A stretch of 64,000 nucleotides of DNA from an uncultured Marinobacter sp. (GCF_947488835.1 NZ_CANLBK010000001.1:992001-1056000); one strand, 5' to 3'; counted from the stretch's first letter, positions 1-11,260 are shown. Notes: a model not told the origin generated them from the letters alone. Program-made: numbers and translations.

Positions 1-283
1 CGCCGTCAGCGATCAACGCCTCAGGATTGGCCGCCAGGAAATTGTTGGCCTGAAAGCCAATATTCCACATGCCGAAGAACATCGCGGGGAAGGCACACAA
101 CCAAACGGTGATCATCATGCGCTTCAGGTCTACACCATCGCGCACGTGGGAGGTTGTGCCCGTTACCGAGCTGGGCGTATAGAAAATAGTATCGGCTGCT
201 TCGTACAGGGCATACCAGCGCTCGTACTTGCCACCCTGTTCAAAGTGATGCTCGATTCCATCGAGAAACTGTCTGATAGACAT
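1..283 (-). CDS. nqrB: Na+-translocating NADH:quinone reductase subunit B (partial, N-terminal 94 residues)
   Basis: This is the start of NqrB, a membrane subunit of the sodium-pumping NADH:ubiquinone oxidoreductase. It carries covalently bound FMN and is thought to help form the ion path. The translation begins [14 protein letters not shown] and runs through a cytosolic segment into the first hydrophobic stretch ([20 protein letters not shown]). The reading frame is open to the window edge, so the gene is cut by the window rather than broken. It lies 4 nt after nqrA on the same strand, the usual nqrABCDEF order. Family assignment rests on the N-terminal sequence and the position behind nqrA. 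Confidence 0.93.
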   Translation of the reverse strand, partial: MSIRQFLDGIEHHFEQGGKYERWYALYEAADTIFYTPSSVTGTTSHVRDGVDLKRMMITVWLCAFPAMFFGMWNIGFQANNFLAANPEALIADG

Positions 284-287
284 TGTG

Positions 288-1883
<1,596 letters not shown>

Positions 1884-1896
1884 TCAGGCGCATTCG

Positions 1897-3366
1897 TCAG
1901 TCGCGTGAGCGCTTCGGAAAGATGGGGTAGTCAATACCCGCCATCTGGTTAACCACACGAATCACCTGAGCACTGTAGCCAAATTCGTTGTCGTACCAAA
2001 CGTACAGAATCAAGCGCTTACCCCCAGCAATCGTGGCTTGAGCATCAACAATGCCAGCATGTCGGGAGCCAACAAAGTCGGTTGAGACTACTTCCGGAGA
2101 GTTCACGAAATCGATCTGTTTCTGCAGCTCCGAGTGCAAAGCCATCTCGCGCAGATAATCGTTCACAGTTTCCACATCGACCTCTTTCTTGAGATTGAGG
2201 TTCAAAATTGCCATGGAAACGTTCGGCGTAGGAACACGAATAGCATTACCTGTGAGCTTGCCTTTCAGCTCGGGAAGGGCTTTGGAAACTGCTTTTGCGG
2301 CGCCTGTCTCGGTAATTACCATGTTCAACGCGGCGCTGCGACCACGACGACTGCCTTTGTGGTAGTTATCGATCAGGTTTTGATCGTTGGTGTAAGAGTG
2401 GACAGTCTCAACGTGACCATCTTCAATGCCGTATTCGTCGTAAATTGCTTTCAGCACTGGCGTGATTGCATTGGTGGTGCAGGAGGCTGCCGACAGAATC
2501 TTGTCTTCGTCAGTGATCCAGTCGTTGTTGATGCCGTAAACGATGTTCTTGATATCACCTTTGCCCGGTGCGGTCAGAATAACGCGGCTAACGCCCTTGG
2601 ACTTGAGGTGCAAGCCAAGTCCGTCTTCGTCGCGCCAAATACCTGTGTTGTCCACCACGATGGCGTTATCGATGCCATACTGAGTGTAATCCACCTGATC
2701 GGGGCCATTTGAGTAGATCACCTTGATGAAGTTGCCGTTAGCAATCAGCGCAGACTGCTCTTCATCAACACGAATGGTGCCATTGAAAGGACCATGCACA
2801 GAGTCACGACGCAGCAGGCTGGCACGCTTCTCAAGATCGTTCTCAGCGCCACCCTGGCGAACCACTATGGCACGCAAGCGAAGGTTGTTACCACCGCCCG
2901 CTTTCTCAATCAGAATGCGAGCGAGCAAGCGACCGATACGGCCAAAGCCATAAAGCACGACATCTTTGGTGCCGTTACTCGCGTCTTCTTCAGACTGCAC
3001 AGAATACTGGCCAGCCACTGATCCGATTTCATTTTTCACAAACTCGGTCAGATCACCGCCCTGCTCTTTGAACTTTACTGCCAGCTTGCCGATGTCAACG
3101 TGCGCACGCCCAAGCTCCATCTGATCCATAATCTGCAGGATTGGCAAAGTATCGTTTACAGACAGTTCGTTATTCTCTACCTGGCGCACATATCTGTGGG
3201 CGCGGATAATGTCGATTACCGACTGATTGATAATGGCACGGCCATATACCGAGGTAACAACGTTATTCTTACGGTAAAGGCGGCCGATCAGCGGAATCAT
3301 GGCCTCCGCTTTGGATTCTCTGTCCATCCAGTTGGATAGGCACTGATTTGTCTGTTCGTGACTCAC
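1897..3366 (-). CDS. gap: Glyceraldehyde-3-phosphate dehydrogenase, long form with N-terminal extension
   Basis: This NAD(P)-dependent GAPDH interconverts glyceraldehyde 3-phosphate and 1,3-bisphosphoglycerate. The product has 489 residues against about 335 for classical GAPDH: the first ~130 residues are an extra helical domain, followed by the Rossmann motif GFGRIGR (141-146) and the active site SAASCTTNAITP with Cys296 and His323. This long class sits next to mfd in Pseudomonas, as here. The start is GTG at 3366 with an AGGGG sequence upstream; an in-frame ATG at 3327 has no visible ribosome site. Whether its physiological role is glycolytic or gluconeogenic cannot be told from sequence. 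Confidence 0.93.
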   Translation of the reverse strand: MSHEQTNQCLSNWMDRESKAEAMIPLIGRLYRKNNVVTSVYGRAIINQSVIDIIRAHRYVRQVENNELSVNDTLPILQIMDQMELGRAHVDIGKLAVKFKEQGGDLTEFVKNEIGSVAGQYSVQSEEDASNGTKDVVLYGFGRIGRLLARILIEKAGGGNNLRLRAIVVRQGGAENDLEKRASLLRRDSVHGPFNGTIRVDEEQSALIANGNFIKVIYSNGPDQVDYTQYGIDNAIVVDNTGIWRDEDGLGLHLKSKGVSRVILTAPGKGDIKNIVYGINNDWITDEDKILSAASCTTNAITPVLKAIYDEYGIEDGHVETVHSYTNDQNLIDNYHKGSRRGRSAALNMVITETGAAKAVSKALPELKGKLTGNAIRVPTPNVSMAILNLNLKKEVDVETVNDYLREMALHSELQKQIDFVNSPEVVSTDFVGSRHAGIVDAQATIAGGKRLILYVWYDNEFGYSAQVIRVVNQMAGIDYPIFPKRSRD

Positions 3367-3410
3367 GGTAGGGACCCCTGTTTCGCACGTGGTAATAATT
3401 CAGGTCGGGC

Positions 3411-3439
3411 ATTATCCAACTTAAACCAGCTAACGGCAA
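3411..3439 (-). promoter_or_regulatory. Predicted sigma-70 promoter of gap
   Basis: On the minus strand TTGCCG (4/6) and GATAAT (5/6) are spaced 17 nt apart, giving a leader of about 37 nt before the GTG start. It is back to back with the mfd promoter. Confidence 0.45.
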
Positions 3440-3474
3440 ATACGAACTGGCACGGACCTCTTAGACTTACCGCC

Positions 3475-3503
3475 ATGACACTGACATCCAGCGGCGTTAG
3501 AAT
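3475..3503 (+). promoter_or_regulatory. Predicted sigma-70 promoter of mfd
   Basis: ATGACA (5/6 match to TTGACA) and TAGAAT (5/6 match to TATAAT) are separated by exactly 17 nt. Transcription would start near 3510, about 45 nt before the mfd ATG. Confidence 0.55.
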
Positions 3504-3554
3504 AGCCGCCTCACCGGCTCCCCAACCCCCTTCAGCAGGAGAACACGACTGCCC

Positions 3555-6500
3555 ATGAATCAAGGTGCCCCCACTTCCGCTTCGCCGCAAACATTGATTG
3601 CGCCGCCATTTCCTGAAAAGTCGGCCGATCACCGCACCTGGGGACAGTTGCATGGCAGCAGCAGTGCTCTGGCTATCTGTGAAAGCGCCAGAGCACACAA
3701 AGGGCTTACTTTGGTGGTCACCCGCAGCACAGCCGAAGCCAATCGGCTGGAGCAATCCATGCGCTTTTTTCTGGGCTTGCCGCCGGAAGAAGACGGAGCC
3801 ACGGTGACAGAGGACGGCCTGGAGTTACTGTCTCTGCCAGACTGGGAAACCCTGCCCTACGATCTGTTTTCACCGCATCAGGACATAACCTCACGGCGCA
3901 TTCGCACCCTGCACCGCCTGCCGAGCACCCAGCATGGGCTTATTGTGGTGCCTGCCCGCACCCTGATGCACCGTCTGCCGCCAGTCAGCTATCTGCAGGG
4001 CAACACACTGCTACTTGAAACGGGGCAATCACTGGATCTGGACAACTGGCGTCTTCAGTTGGCCACTGCCGGCTACCGGCATACTGAAAACGTGTACGAA
4101 CATGGTGAATACGCGGTTCGCGGCTCGATTCTAGATATATTCCCCATGGGCTCCAATCTGCCTTACCGGATCGACCTGTTTGATAACGAAGTTGAAACCC
4201 TCCGCACCTTTGATCCGGAAACCCAGCGCTCCATCGACCGGATTGAAAGCATCGAACTTCTGCCCGCCTATGAATTCCCGTGGCACAAGGAAGCCCGCTC
4301 AGCCTTTCGCGGACGCTGGTTTGAACAATTCCCGAATGCGGACAAAGACTCCCCTATTTATCAAGACGTGAGCCACGGCATTACACCGCCGGGGATCGAA
4401 TACTATTTGCCGCTGTTTTTCGACCAAACCGCCACCCTGTTTGATTACCTGCCAGCCACCACACAGGTGTTCACTGCCGAAGGCCTGAACGAGGCGGTGA
4501 ACCACTTTGACACAGAAACCCGCAATCGCTACGAAGATCGCCGTCATGACAGGCATCGCCCAATCCTGCCGCCGGCCAATCTGTTCTTGCTGACCGATGA
4601 ACTGTTTGGCCACCTCAAGGCCTTCCCGAGGGTAACCATGACCCCGGAAACAGCAGAGGGCGGCGGCGCGGTAAATTGCCCCAGCGAAGCACTACCGGAT
4701 ATTGCCATGAGTGCGCGGGCCGCCGACCCTGCTGGCCGCTTAAAGCGCTTCATTACAGACTTTGCCGGGCGAGTGCTGATTTGCGCGGAATCCTCTGGTC
4801 GACGCGAAGCCTTGATCGACAACTTGAGCGAGCACCAGCTTCGGCTGCAAGCCTTTGAAAACTGGCAGGACTTTCTGGCCGACACGAAATGCACTCTGGG
4901 CATCACCGTCGCCCCGATGGAGCAAGGATTGGTGCTGCCTGAGCACCATCTTGCACTGATCACCGAAACGGCCCTGTTCGGCGAGCGGGTATTACAGCGA
5001 CGCCGCCGGGATAAACCGACAGAAACAAATGATGACGGCTACCGTGACTTATCTGAGCTCCGCAAAGGCTCTCCGGTTGTGCACATTGACCACGGCGTTG
5101 GCCGCTATCTGGGGCTGGAAACCATTACAGTTGAGGGCGAAGCCAGCGAATTCCTGATGCTGGAATACGCCAGCGGCTCGAAGCTCTACGTACCGGTATC
5201 CAGTCTCCACTTGATTTCCCGCTACGCTGGCGCAGATGCGGAGCATGCCCCCCTGCACAAACTGGGCACCGAGCGCTGGAGCACCGCCAAACAAAAAGCC
5301 CTCGAAAAGATCCGTGATACCGCAGCTGAACTTCTGGATGTTTACGCTCGCCGCGAAGCCCGCAAAGGCTTCGCCTTTGAAGATCCGAAAGAAGCTTACC
5401 GTGCATTTGCCGCAGGCTTCCCTTTTGAGGAAACACCCGATCAGCAGATGGCTATTGAAGCTGTTTTCGAGGACATGACCAACGAAAAGCCCATGGACAG
5501 GCTGGTCTGTGGAGATGTCGGTTTCGGCAAAACAGAAGTCGCCATGCGCGCCGCCTTTATGGCAACCTGGTCAGGCAAGCAAGTTGCGGTACTGGTACCC
5601 ACAACCCTGCTGGCCCAGCAGCACTACGACTCGTTTCGAGATCGCTTCTCGGACACCCCGGTCACCGTTGAATTGCTAAGCCGTTTTCGTAGCACAGCCC
5701 AAACCAACAAAGCCATGGAGGCCATTGAGAACGGAAGGGCCGATATTGTCATAGGCACCCACAAACTGCTTCAGGGTGACATCAAGTTCAAGAATCTTGG
5801 ATTGGTGATCATTGATGAGGAACACCGGTTCGGCGTTGGGCAGAAAGAAAAGCTTAAAGCCCTTCGCGCCGAAGTGGACATGCTGAACCTTACGGCAACA
5901 CCCATCCCCAGAACCCTGAACATGGCCATGGGGCACCTGAGAGACCTGTCTATTATTGCGACGCCGCCGGCTCGACGGCTCTCGGTAAAAACCTTTGTGC
6001 GCCAGCGGGACGACGCGATGGTAAAGGAAGCCATCCTGCGCGAAGTTCTCCGGGGCGGCCAGGTGTATGTCCTGCACAACGATGTGGCCAGCATCGAACG
6101 AACCGCCGAGGACTTGCGACGCCTGGTACCGGAAGCCCGCGTGGGTGTTGCCCATGGCCAGATGCGGGAACGTCAACTCGAAAACATCATGTCGGACTTC
6201 TATCACAAGCGCTTCAACGTGCTGGTGTGCACCACTATTATTGAGACCGGCATCGACATCCCCAGCGCCAACACCATTATTATCGAACGCGCAGACAAAT
6301 TCGGCCTGGCACAGCTGCATCAGCTCCGTGGCCGGGTTGGCCGCTCCCACCACCAGGCCTACGCCTACCTGCTGACTCCACCACCAAAGGCCATAAGTGC
6401 GGACGCCAGAAAGCGCCTGGAAGCCATTTCCGAAGCCCAGGATCTTGGCGCCGGCTTTATGCTGGCAACTCACGACCTTGAGATTCGTGGTGCTGGCGAG

Positions 6501-7085
6501 TTGTTGGGCGACGAACAGAGCGGCCAGATAGAGAGCATCGGCTTCACTTTGTATATGCAACTGCTGGACGAAGCCGTAAAAGCGATTCGGGAAGGCCGAA
6601 CACCCAATGCCGAATTGCCCTTGAGCCACGGCACGGAGATGAACCTGCGCATACCCGCACTGATTCCGGAAGATTATTTGCCCGATGTCCACAATCGGCT
6701 CATGCTCTACAAGCGCATTGCCAGCGTGAACGACCGCGATGGATTAAAAGAACTTCAGGTTGAGATGATTGATCGCTTCGGATTATTACCGGAACCGGCA
6801 AAGAACCTGATGAAGCAAACCGAGCTAAGGCTTCAGGCAGAAGCTCTGGGAATAGTGAAAGTAGACGCTGGTAAAGAGTGGGCTCGCCTTGAATTTGGCA
6901 ATTCCACTCCGGTAGACCCACTCGTGCTGATTAAGAAAATGCAATCTGCACCGGATGCCTATCGCCTTGAAGGTGCCAACAGCTTCCGTTTTCGGCTGAA
7001 GGACACCTCAACCAGTGGTAAACTCGACGGCATTTCCGCAATGCTGGGTGAACTTCTGCCCGCAAAAAGCGCGGCTACCGCCTGA
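3555..7085 (+). CDS. mfd: Transcription-repair coupling factor Mfd
   Basis: Mfd removes RNA polymerase stalled at DNA lesions and recruits UvrA for nucleotide excision repair. The 1176-residue product matches the family length of about 1150. The N-terminal third is UvrB-like, with the TLPYDLFSPHQDI segment. A CarD/RNA-polymerase-interaction domain lies around residues 490-570 (GSPVVHIDHGVGRYLGL). The translocase has Walker A GDVGFGKTE near residue 655, the DEEH box near 755 and the RG repeat ...QLRGRVGRS. The C-terminal TRCF domain is complete. The ATG at 3555 follows CAGGAG at a workable distance. It is divergent from gap and followed by the CsiV-like gene. Confidence 0.97.
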   Translation: MNQGAPTSASPQTLIAPPFPEKSADHRTWGQLHGSSSALAICESARAHKGLTLVVTRSTAEANRLEQSMRFFLGLPPEEDGATVTEDGLELLSLPDWETLPYDLFSPHQDITSRRIRTLHRLPSTQHGLIVVPARTLMHRLPPVSYLQGNTLLLETGQSLDLDNWRLQLATAGYRHTENVYEHGEYAVRGSILDIFPMGSNLPYRIDLFDNEVETLRTFDPETQRSIDRIESIELLPAYEFPWHKEARSAFRGRWFEQFPNADKDSPIYQDVSHGITPPGIEYYLPLFFDQTATLFDYLPATTQVFTAEGLNEAVNHFDTETRNRYEDRRHDRHRPILPPANLFLLTDELFGHLKAFPRVTMTPETAEGGGAVNCPSEALPDIAMSARAADPAGRLKRFITDFAGRVLICAESSGRREALIDNLSEHQLRLQAFENWQDFLADTKCTLGITVAPMEQGLVLPEHHLALITETALFGERVLQRRRRDKPTETNDDGYRDLSELRKGSPVVHIDHGVGRYLGLETITVEGEASEFLMLEYASGSKLYVPVSSLHLISRYAGADAEHAPLHKLGTERWSTAKQKALEKIRDTAAELLDVYARREARKGFAFEDPKEAYRAFAAGFPFEETPDQQMAIEAVFEDMTNEKPMDRLVCGDVGFGKTEVAMRAAFMATWSGKQVAVLVPTTLLAQQHYDSFRDRFSDTPVTVELLSRFRSTAQTNKAMEAIENGRADIVIGTHKLLQGDIKFKNLGLVIIDEEHRFGVGQKEKLKALRAEVDMLNLTATPIPRTLNMAMGHLRDLSIIATPPARRLSVKTFVRQRDDAMVKEAILREVLRGGQVYVLHNDVASIERTAEDLRRLVPEARVGVAHGQMRERQLENIMSDFYHKRFNVLVCTTIIETGIDIPSANTIIIERADKFGLAQLHQLRGRVGRSHHQAYAYLLTPPPKAISADARKRLEAISEAQDLGAGFMLATHDLEIRGAGELLGDEQSGQIESIGFTLYMQLLDEAVKAIREGRTPNAELPLSHGTEMNLRIPALIPEDYLPDVHNRLMLYKRIASVNDRDGLKELQVEMIDRFGLLPEPAKNLMKQTELRLQAEALGIVKVDAGKEWARLEFGNSTPVDPLVLIKKMQSAPDAYRLEGANSFRFRLKDTSTSGKLDGISAMLGELLPAKSAATA

Positions 7086-7129
7086 TTATTGCCTGAAAAA
7101 ACGGGCCTGAACAAAACTGGAGCATTCTC

Positions 7130-7894
7130 TTGCAGACTGATGGTAATCGCTTGTGCCGGCTATGGGCACACACTCTACTGACGGCCGTTCTGGCAGCAAC
7201 TTCTCTGGCAAGCCATGCCCAGCAAACGCCCAACGATTATTACCGGGCAGAGTTCGTGATCCTGGAACGCATCATCGACCCGGGCGCAGTAAATGAGCGC
7301 ATGGCCACTCGCAAAGTCGAAGCGCCGGTGGACACTGGTAAAACCCTCTACAGCGTGGCTGCAGGCGGCGCCAGCAGCTCATCCCTAAAACTCGCAAACC
7401 GCTCCCAACTTCACCTGGGCAATGCGGCAAATCGGCTTGAAAACAGTGGTCGCTATCGGGTGCTCATGGCGGCGGGCTGGTACGAAGCTTTCCCGCCAGA
7501 CTATAAAGGCCAGCCTCTACGAGTTGAGATAGGAGAATGGCTGGAACAAGCCGGCCAGAGAGCAATCGAAGGGCACATTACCATCGACAGGCAGCGCTAC
7601 CTCCACGTTGCAGTTCATTTGAACCATTGGCAGCAAGGGAAGATTGCCGTCCCTGCAACCGAAGCGGTCAGGGCGGACGAAACCAAAAGCGAAAACAATC
7701 TGCCCGAGGGTGCGGAAACGGGCGCCATACCGGTTGCGGCAGGCACAGGCTTGGAACTTCAGCCAGACATACCGTTGGAACTGCTTACCTGGATTCGTGA
7801 AACCCGCAGGATGCGAAGTGAAGAAATCCATTTCCTGGATTCCCCCACCATCGGCGTTCTTGTGTTCTTCAAGAAGATTGAGGCAACACCCTAA
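7130..7894 (+). CDS. csiV: CsiV-family periplasmic protein
   Basis: The 254-residue product carries a signal peptide ending near ASHAQQ and a CsiV-like body (DYYRAEFVILERIID at the mature start; DSPTIGVLVFFKKIE at the end). In Vibrio cholerae CsiV is a peptidoglycan-binding activator of LpoA and so of PBP1A; the role here is inferred from the family and from its place directly after mfd, as in Pseudomonas. The start is TTG at 7130 with GGAG 7 nt upstream; no in-frame ATG would keep the signal peptide. Its 3' end overlaps the convergent phosphorylase gene by 26 nt. Confidence 0.78.
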   Translation: MQTDGNRLCRLWAHTLLTAVLAATSLASHAQQTPNDYYRAEFVILERIIDPGAVNERMATRKVEAPVDTGKTLYSVAAGGASSSSLKLANRSQLHLGNAANRLENSGRYRVLMAAGWYEAFPPDYKGQPLRVEIGEWLEQAGQRAIEGHITIDRQRYLHVAVHLNHWQQGKIAVPATEAVRADETKSENNLPEGAETGAIPVAAGTGLELQPDIPLELLTWIRETRRMRSEEIHFLDSPTIGVLVFFKKIEATP

Positions 7895-8651
7895 GCTTGC
7901 CAAGGCCGGCCATCGACACTTCAAGAATGCGTCTTACACCAGACATTCCTTGATCGATGGCCGCCTCGATCTCAGCCATGGTAATAATGTGGTCTGACTT
8001 CCCGGCCGCCCAGTTGACCACCAGGCCCAAACACACATAGCGCATACCCAGTTCAGCCGCCAAGGCGGCTTCAGGCATACCGGTCATCCCAACCAGATCA
8101 CACCCATCCCGCTCCATGCGCCGTATTTCAGCGGCCGTTTCCAGCCTGGGGCCCTGAGTTGCACCGTAAACACCGAACCCCGCAAATGGCACTCCCTGTG
8201 CTGATGCGGCTTGCATCATTATGTCGCGAGCTTCCCGGTCGTATGGCCAGGTAAAATCGATGTGAGTGACATGTTCCAGATCGCCCTCAAAAAAGGTCCC
8301 TGCCCTGCCCCAGGTGTAATCAATAATCTGGTCCGGAATTACCACGCAGGCCGGCCCCATATCCGCATGAATTCCGCCGACCGCATTTACACCGATAACG
8401 GTGCGCACACCCACGTCGTATAGTGCTTTTATATTGGCCCGGTAGTTCACTTCATGGGGCGGAATCCTGTGAGGATTGCCGTGTCTGGACAAAAACACCA
8501 CAGGCTGGCCATCAAGGAGCCCATCAGTCAGCACAGATGACGGAGCTCCCCAAGGCGTCTCAAGAGATCGTGTCCCCGTGATCGTCAGGCCTGCAAGGGT
8601 TGTCAGGCCTGTGCCACCAATAATACCTACTGCTCCACTACCGTCAGACAT
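7869..8651 (-). CDS. S-methyl-5'-thioinosine phosphorylase (MTAP/PNP family)
   Basis: The 260-residue enzyme belongs to the methylthioadenosine/purine nucleoside phosphorylase family. Visible motifs are the phosphate loop GIIGGTGL (9-16), SRHG, the NAVGGI segment and GMTGMPEA. At this syntenic position Pseudomonas has methylthioinosine phosphorylase, which uses deaminated methylthioadenosine, so that activity is favoured over MTAP or plain PNP; sequence reading alone does not settle the substrate. Translation is probably coupled to mscS: that stop codon and this start share one base (TGATG). Confidence 0.85.
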   Translation of the reverse strand: MSDGSGAVGIIGGTGLTTLAGLTITGTRSLETPWGAPSSVLTDGLLDGQPVVFLSRHGNPHRIPPHEVNYRANIKALYDVGVRTVIGVNAVGGIHADMGPACVVIPDQIIDYTWGRAGTFFEGDLEHVTHIDFTWPYDREARDIMMQAASAQGVPFAGFGVYGATQGPRLETAAEIRRMERDGCDLVGMTGMPEAALAAELGMRYVCLGLVVNWAAGKSDHIITMAEIEAAIDQGMSGVRRILEVSMAGLGKLRVLPQSS

Positions 8652-9946
8652 CAGTCTCCATCTCCTGCATCCAGGGATTGCTCACCCTCATCACCGGCCT
8701 GGGTATCGTGACGGCGACTGCGATCGCGCTTGCTACGTGTGCGTGTGTTTTGCGAAGAGCTAGTGGCATTGCTCGTATCCTCAGGATCTTCGTCACCCGC
8801 CTCATCACTTTCACGTTTTCTGTCCTGGTCTTTGCCAGCCTGCGCAGGCAAACGGTCATCGCCAAAATGTATGGTTTGTGTCGGGAAGGCTACCTGGCCA
8901 CCATGACCCTCGATAACATCACTGATTTTCAGGAGCACATCCTGTTTAACTTCGTGAAACCGAACCCACTGGGTGGTTTTCGTGAAGGCGTAAACCATAA
9001 TATCCAGGGATGAATGACTAAACGCCAAAAAGTTGACAATCAACGTTTGCTTGCTGTCAATGTCTTCATGCTTTTCAAGCATTGAGCGGATATCTGAAAC
9101 GATAGTAGCCATTTGGCTGACATCGGCATAACGGATACCGATAGTTTCGGAGATGCGCCGGTTGGTCATTCGCGAGGGATTTTCTACTGCGATGGTTGTG
9201 AACGTGGCATTGGGAACATACAGAGGCCGCTTATCGAACGTTCGGATGGTGGTTACCCTCCAACCTATGTGCTCGACCGTACCCTCGATTGTACGATCGG
9301 GAGAGCGTATCCAGTCTCCAACCTTGAAAGGCCTGTCGAGGTGGACGATAAAGCCCCCGAAGAAGTTTGCCAACAGATCCTTCGCCGCAAAACCCACAGC
9401 AATACCGCCTACACCACCAAAGGCAAGCACACCTGAAAGGCTATAGCCCAAAGACTGCAAGCTGATCAGCACGGCTGTAATAATAACGACCGCCCGGGAA
9501 AGCTTGCTGATGGCGTTAACCGTGGTGTAATCCATCGGCTTTTTCATTTTTACCGGAGAGACAACTATGTTCTCCAACTCTTTGATCAATCTGAGCAAAA
9601 CCCAGACGAAGATAAAAATGAAGCCGACCTGCAGCAGGATCCCGTTGGCCTTGAATATCTCTGCTGATGAATAGTGATGCGCTACTTCAGCAGCCCAGTA
9701 GATCCCCTGTAACCATACAAATGCGACTACCGGTGCACGAGCGGCATGCAACAGGGCGTCATCCCAGATATTGTTGGTTTTGGCGAACCTGTTTTCCAGA
9801 GCTCCAATGATATGGCTGGCAACATAGGCAATCGTGGCCGTACCAAACACCAGCGCAAACACCACAATGCTCACGCGCCATGCCTCAGACAGGACACCAA
9901 AGTTCTCGATCCAGCCATTAAGCGTGGACATCATTTCTCCGATCAT
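8651..9946 (-). CDS. MscS-family mechanosensitive ion channel
   Basis: This 431-residue small-conductance channel probably protects against hypo-osmotic shock. Several N-terminal membrane helices lie before residue ~170, followed by the pore-lining, Gly/Ala-rich helix (GVLAFGGVGGIAVGFAAKDLL, about 182-202) and the beta domain (FIVHLDRPFKVGDWI). The last ~70 residues are a highly charged low-complexity tail rich in D, E, R and S, and are not part of the channel fold. It is the upstream partner of the phosphorylase gene in what looks like one transcript. Confidence 0.9.
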   Translation of the reverse strand: MIGEMMSTLNGWIENFGVLSEAWRVSIVVFALVFGTATIAYVASHIIGALENRFAKTNNIWDDALLHAARAPVVAFVWLQGIYWAAEVAHHYSSAEIFKANGILLQVGFIFIFVWVLLRLIKELENIVVSPVKMKKPMDYTTVNAISKLSRAVVIITAVLISLQSLGYSLSGVLAFGGVGGIAVGFAAKDLLANFFGGFIVHLDRPFKVGDWIRSPDRTIEGTVEHIGWRVTTIRTFDKRPLYVPNATFTTIAVENPSRMTNRRISETIGIRYADVSQMATIVSDIRSMLEKHEDIDSKQTLIVNFLAFSHSSLDIMVYAFTKTTQWVRFHEVKQDVLLKISDVIEGHGGQVAFPTQTIHFGDDRLPAQAGKDQDRKRESDEAGDEDPEDTSNATSSSQNTRTRSKRDRSRRHDTQAGDEGEQSLDAGDGD

Positions 9947-9979
9947 CGGAATCCTCTAATCAGTTTTGTTAATCCGGGT

Positions 9980-10480
9980 TCAACGGATAGTAACGGGCAT
10001 ACCCGCGTGGGCACAGCCAAACAACTCAACCACATCCGAATTGCGCATACGGATACAGCCATGAGACAACGCCAACCCCATGGGCTCTGTATCAGGGGTA
10101 CCATGTATGTATATAAAGCGGCGAAAGGTATCAACACCAGCACCACGATTCTTGCCTGGCTCCAAGCCACATAGCCAGAGAATACGGGTCAGGATCCAAT
10201 CTCTGGCAGGGTTAGCAGCCGCCAACTCCGCGCTGTAGATTTCCCCGGTAGGTCGGCGGGCACGGAAAACAGTATCAGGAGGTAATCCGGCACCAATCAT
10301 GGCACGGATGTAGTGCTCCCCCCTCGGGGTGCAACCGCTACCATCTTGCTCGCCCGCACCATTCAGGGCGGTAGACACCGGGTAACGGGCAATGGCGGAG
10401 CCGTGCTCATCACGCAGCGTAAGGATCTGGTCGTCCAGGCAGATGTCAATCGAACAGGCATTGCGGTTGTGGTGGTTCAC
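9980..10480 (-). CDS. L,D-transpeptidase, YkuD fold
   Basis: The 166-residue protein is essentially one YkuD catalytic domain, with HGTPD (126-130) and SHGCIRMRN (139-147); Cys142 is the expected nucleophile. Such enzymes form 3-3 peptidoglycan crosslinks or attach lipoproteins to the wall. I see no N-terminal signal peptide, as is common for this short gammaproteobacterial subfamily, so export is unclear. It is between psrA and mscS, where Pseudomonas carries nagZ. Confidence 0.87.
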   Translation of the reverse strand: MNHHNRNACSIDICLDDQILTLRDEHGSAIARYPVSTALNGAGEQDGSGCTPRGEHYIRAMIGAGLPPDTVFRARRPTGEIYSAELAAANPARDWILTRILWLCGLEPGKNRGAGVDTFRRFIYIHGTPDTEPMGLALSHGCIRMRNSDVVELFGCAHAGMPVTIR

Positions 10481-10535
10481 AACGGTGTTGGCTCCCTCTC
10501 GAATTCAGAGGGAAGCCTAACCGAGAGGGTGCAGC

Positions 10536-11213
10536 TCAGGCAACCGGGATCTTGCTTTCAGCCCGGGGAGCCAGCAGGGCATCCTGGGCTTGCATGCCGG
10601 CGGCGAGGAAGGGTACCAGGCGCGCAGCAATCTCCTGAACCGTAGTGTCCACACCCAGCTTGTTACGCAAAATGTCCTGTAACGCATCGCTACTGGACAT
10701 GGTAAAGGCCGTTGCACCCAGCATAAACTGAATGCGCCAGTATCGATCTACGGCAGAAAGTTGGGGTGTTGCTTCTTTCAGAAGCCGCATGAAACGGCTG
10801 AAAGGCTCACTGTATTCCTGCTCCAGGAATTTACGCAAATGCCCTTGCGACTGAGTGTACGCAAGCCCGAGCAGGCGCATAAAGATAGAAATGCCCTTTT
10901 CATTGCGCTGAGGCATGCGCACGGCGCTCTCTGTGAGAACCCACAGGGTTTGATTCAAGGTAGGTGGCTTGCCGTCGCACCGCACCTCAAGCTCATCAAA
11001 TGCTTTTTCAAGCGTTGCGGAGAATGGGGTGAGAAAGCGGCCAAAAACAGCGTGTATCAGTGCATTTTTGGAGCCAAAATGGTAATTAACAGCTGCAAGG
11101 TTTACTTTTGCCTTACTGGTTATCATGCGCAGAGACGTCTCTGAAAAACCACGCTCAGCGAACAGCTCTTCTGCAGCATCCAGAATTCGGTCAACAGTAT
11201 CTGACTGGGCCAT
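10536..11213 (-). CDS. psrA: TetR-family regulator PsrA
   Basis: PsrA is a TetR-type regulator that responds to long-chain fatty acids and controls beta-oxidation genes and, in Pseudomonas, rpoS. The 225-residue protein has the N-terminal helix-turn-helix (ERGFSETSLRMITSKAKVNLAAVNYHFGS, about residues 20-48, a near match to Pseudomonas PsrA) and a TetR C-terminal ligand domain. Two PsrA-type operators overlap its own -10 box at 11234-11260, indicating negative autoregulation. It follows the MTIP/mscS/ldt block on the same strand, as PsrA does in Pseudomonas. Confidence 0.92.
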   Translation of the reverse strand: MAQSDTVDRILDAAEELFAERGFSETSLRMITSKAKVNLAAVNYHFGSKNALIHAVFGRFLTPFSATLEKAFDELEVRCDGKPPTLNQTLWVLTESAVRMPQRNEKGISIFMRLLGLAYTQSQGHLRKFLEQEYSEPFSRFMRLLKEATPQLSAVDRYWRIQFMLGATAFTMSSSDALQDILRNKLGVDTTVQEIAARLVPFLAAGMQAQDALLAPRAESKIPVA

Positions 11214-11233
11214 TTTGTTTTCAGTGCCTCTAG

Positions 11234-11260
11234 CAAACGTCTGTTTGAAACATACGTTTG
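11234..11260 (-). promoter_or_regulatory. Double PsrA operator overlapping the psrA -10 box
   Basis: CAAACGTCTGTTTG (11234-11247) and GAAACATACGTTTG (11247-11260) both fit the published PsrA consensus [G/C]AAAC-N2-4-GTTT[G/C] with a 4-nt spacer, and share one base. They cover the predicted -10 hexamer of psrA, which fits repression by promoter occlusion. Confidence 0.82.

Noticed and set aside
5676..6692. Long open frame antisense to mfd
   Set aside because: It mirrors the codon use of a clearly real gene, has no family motif and no ribosome site.
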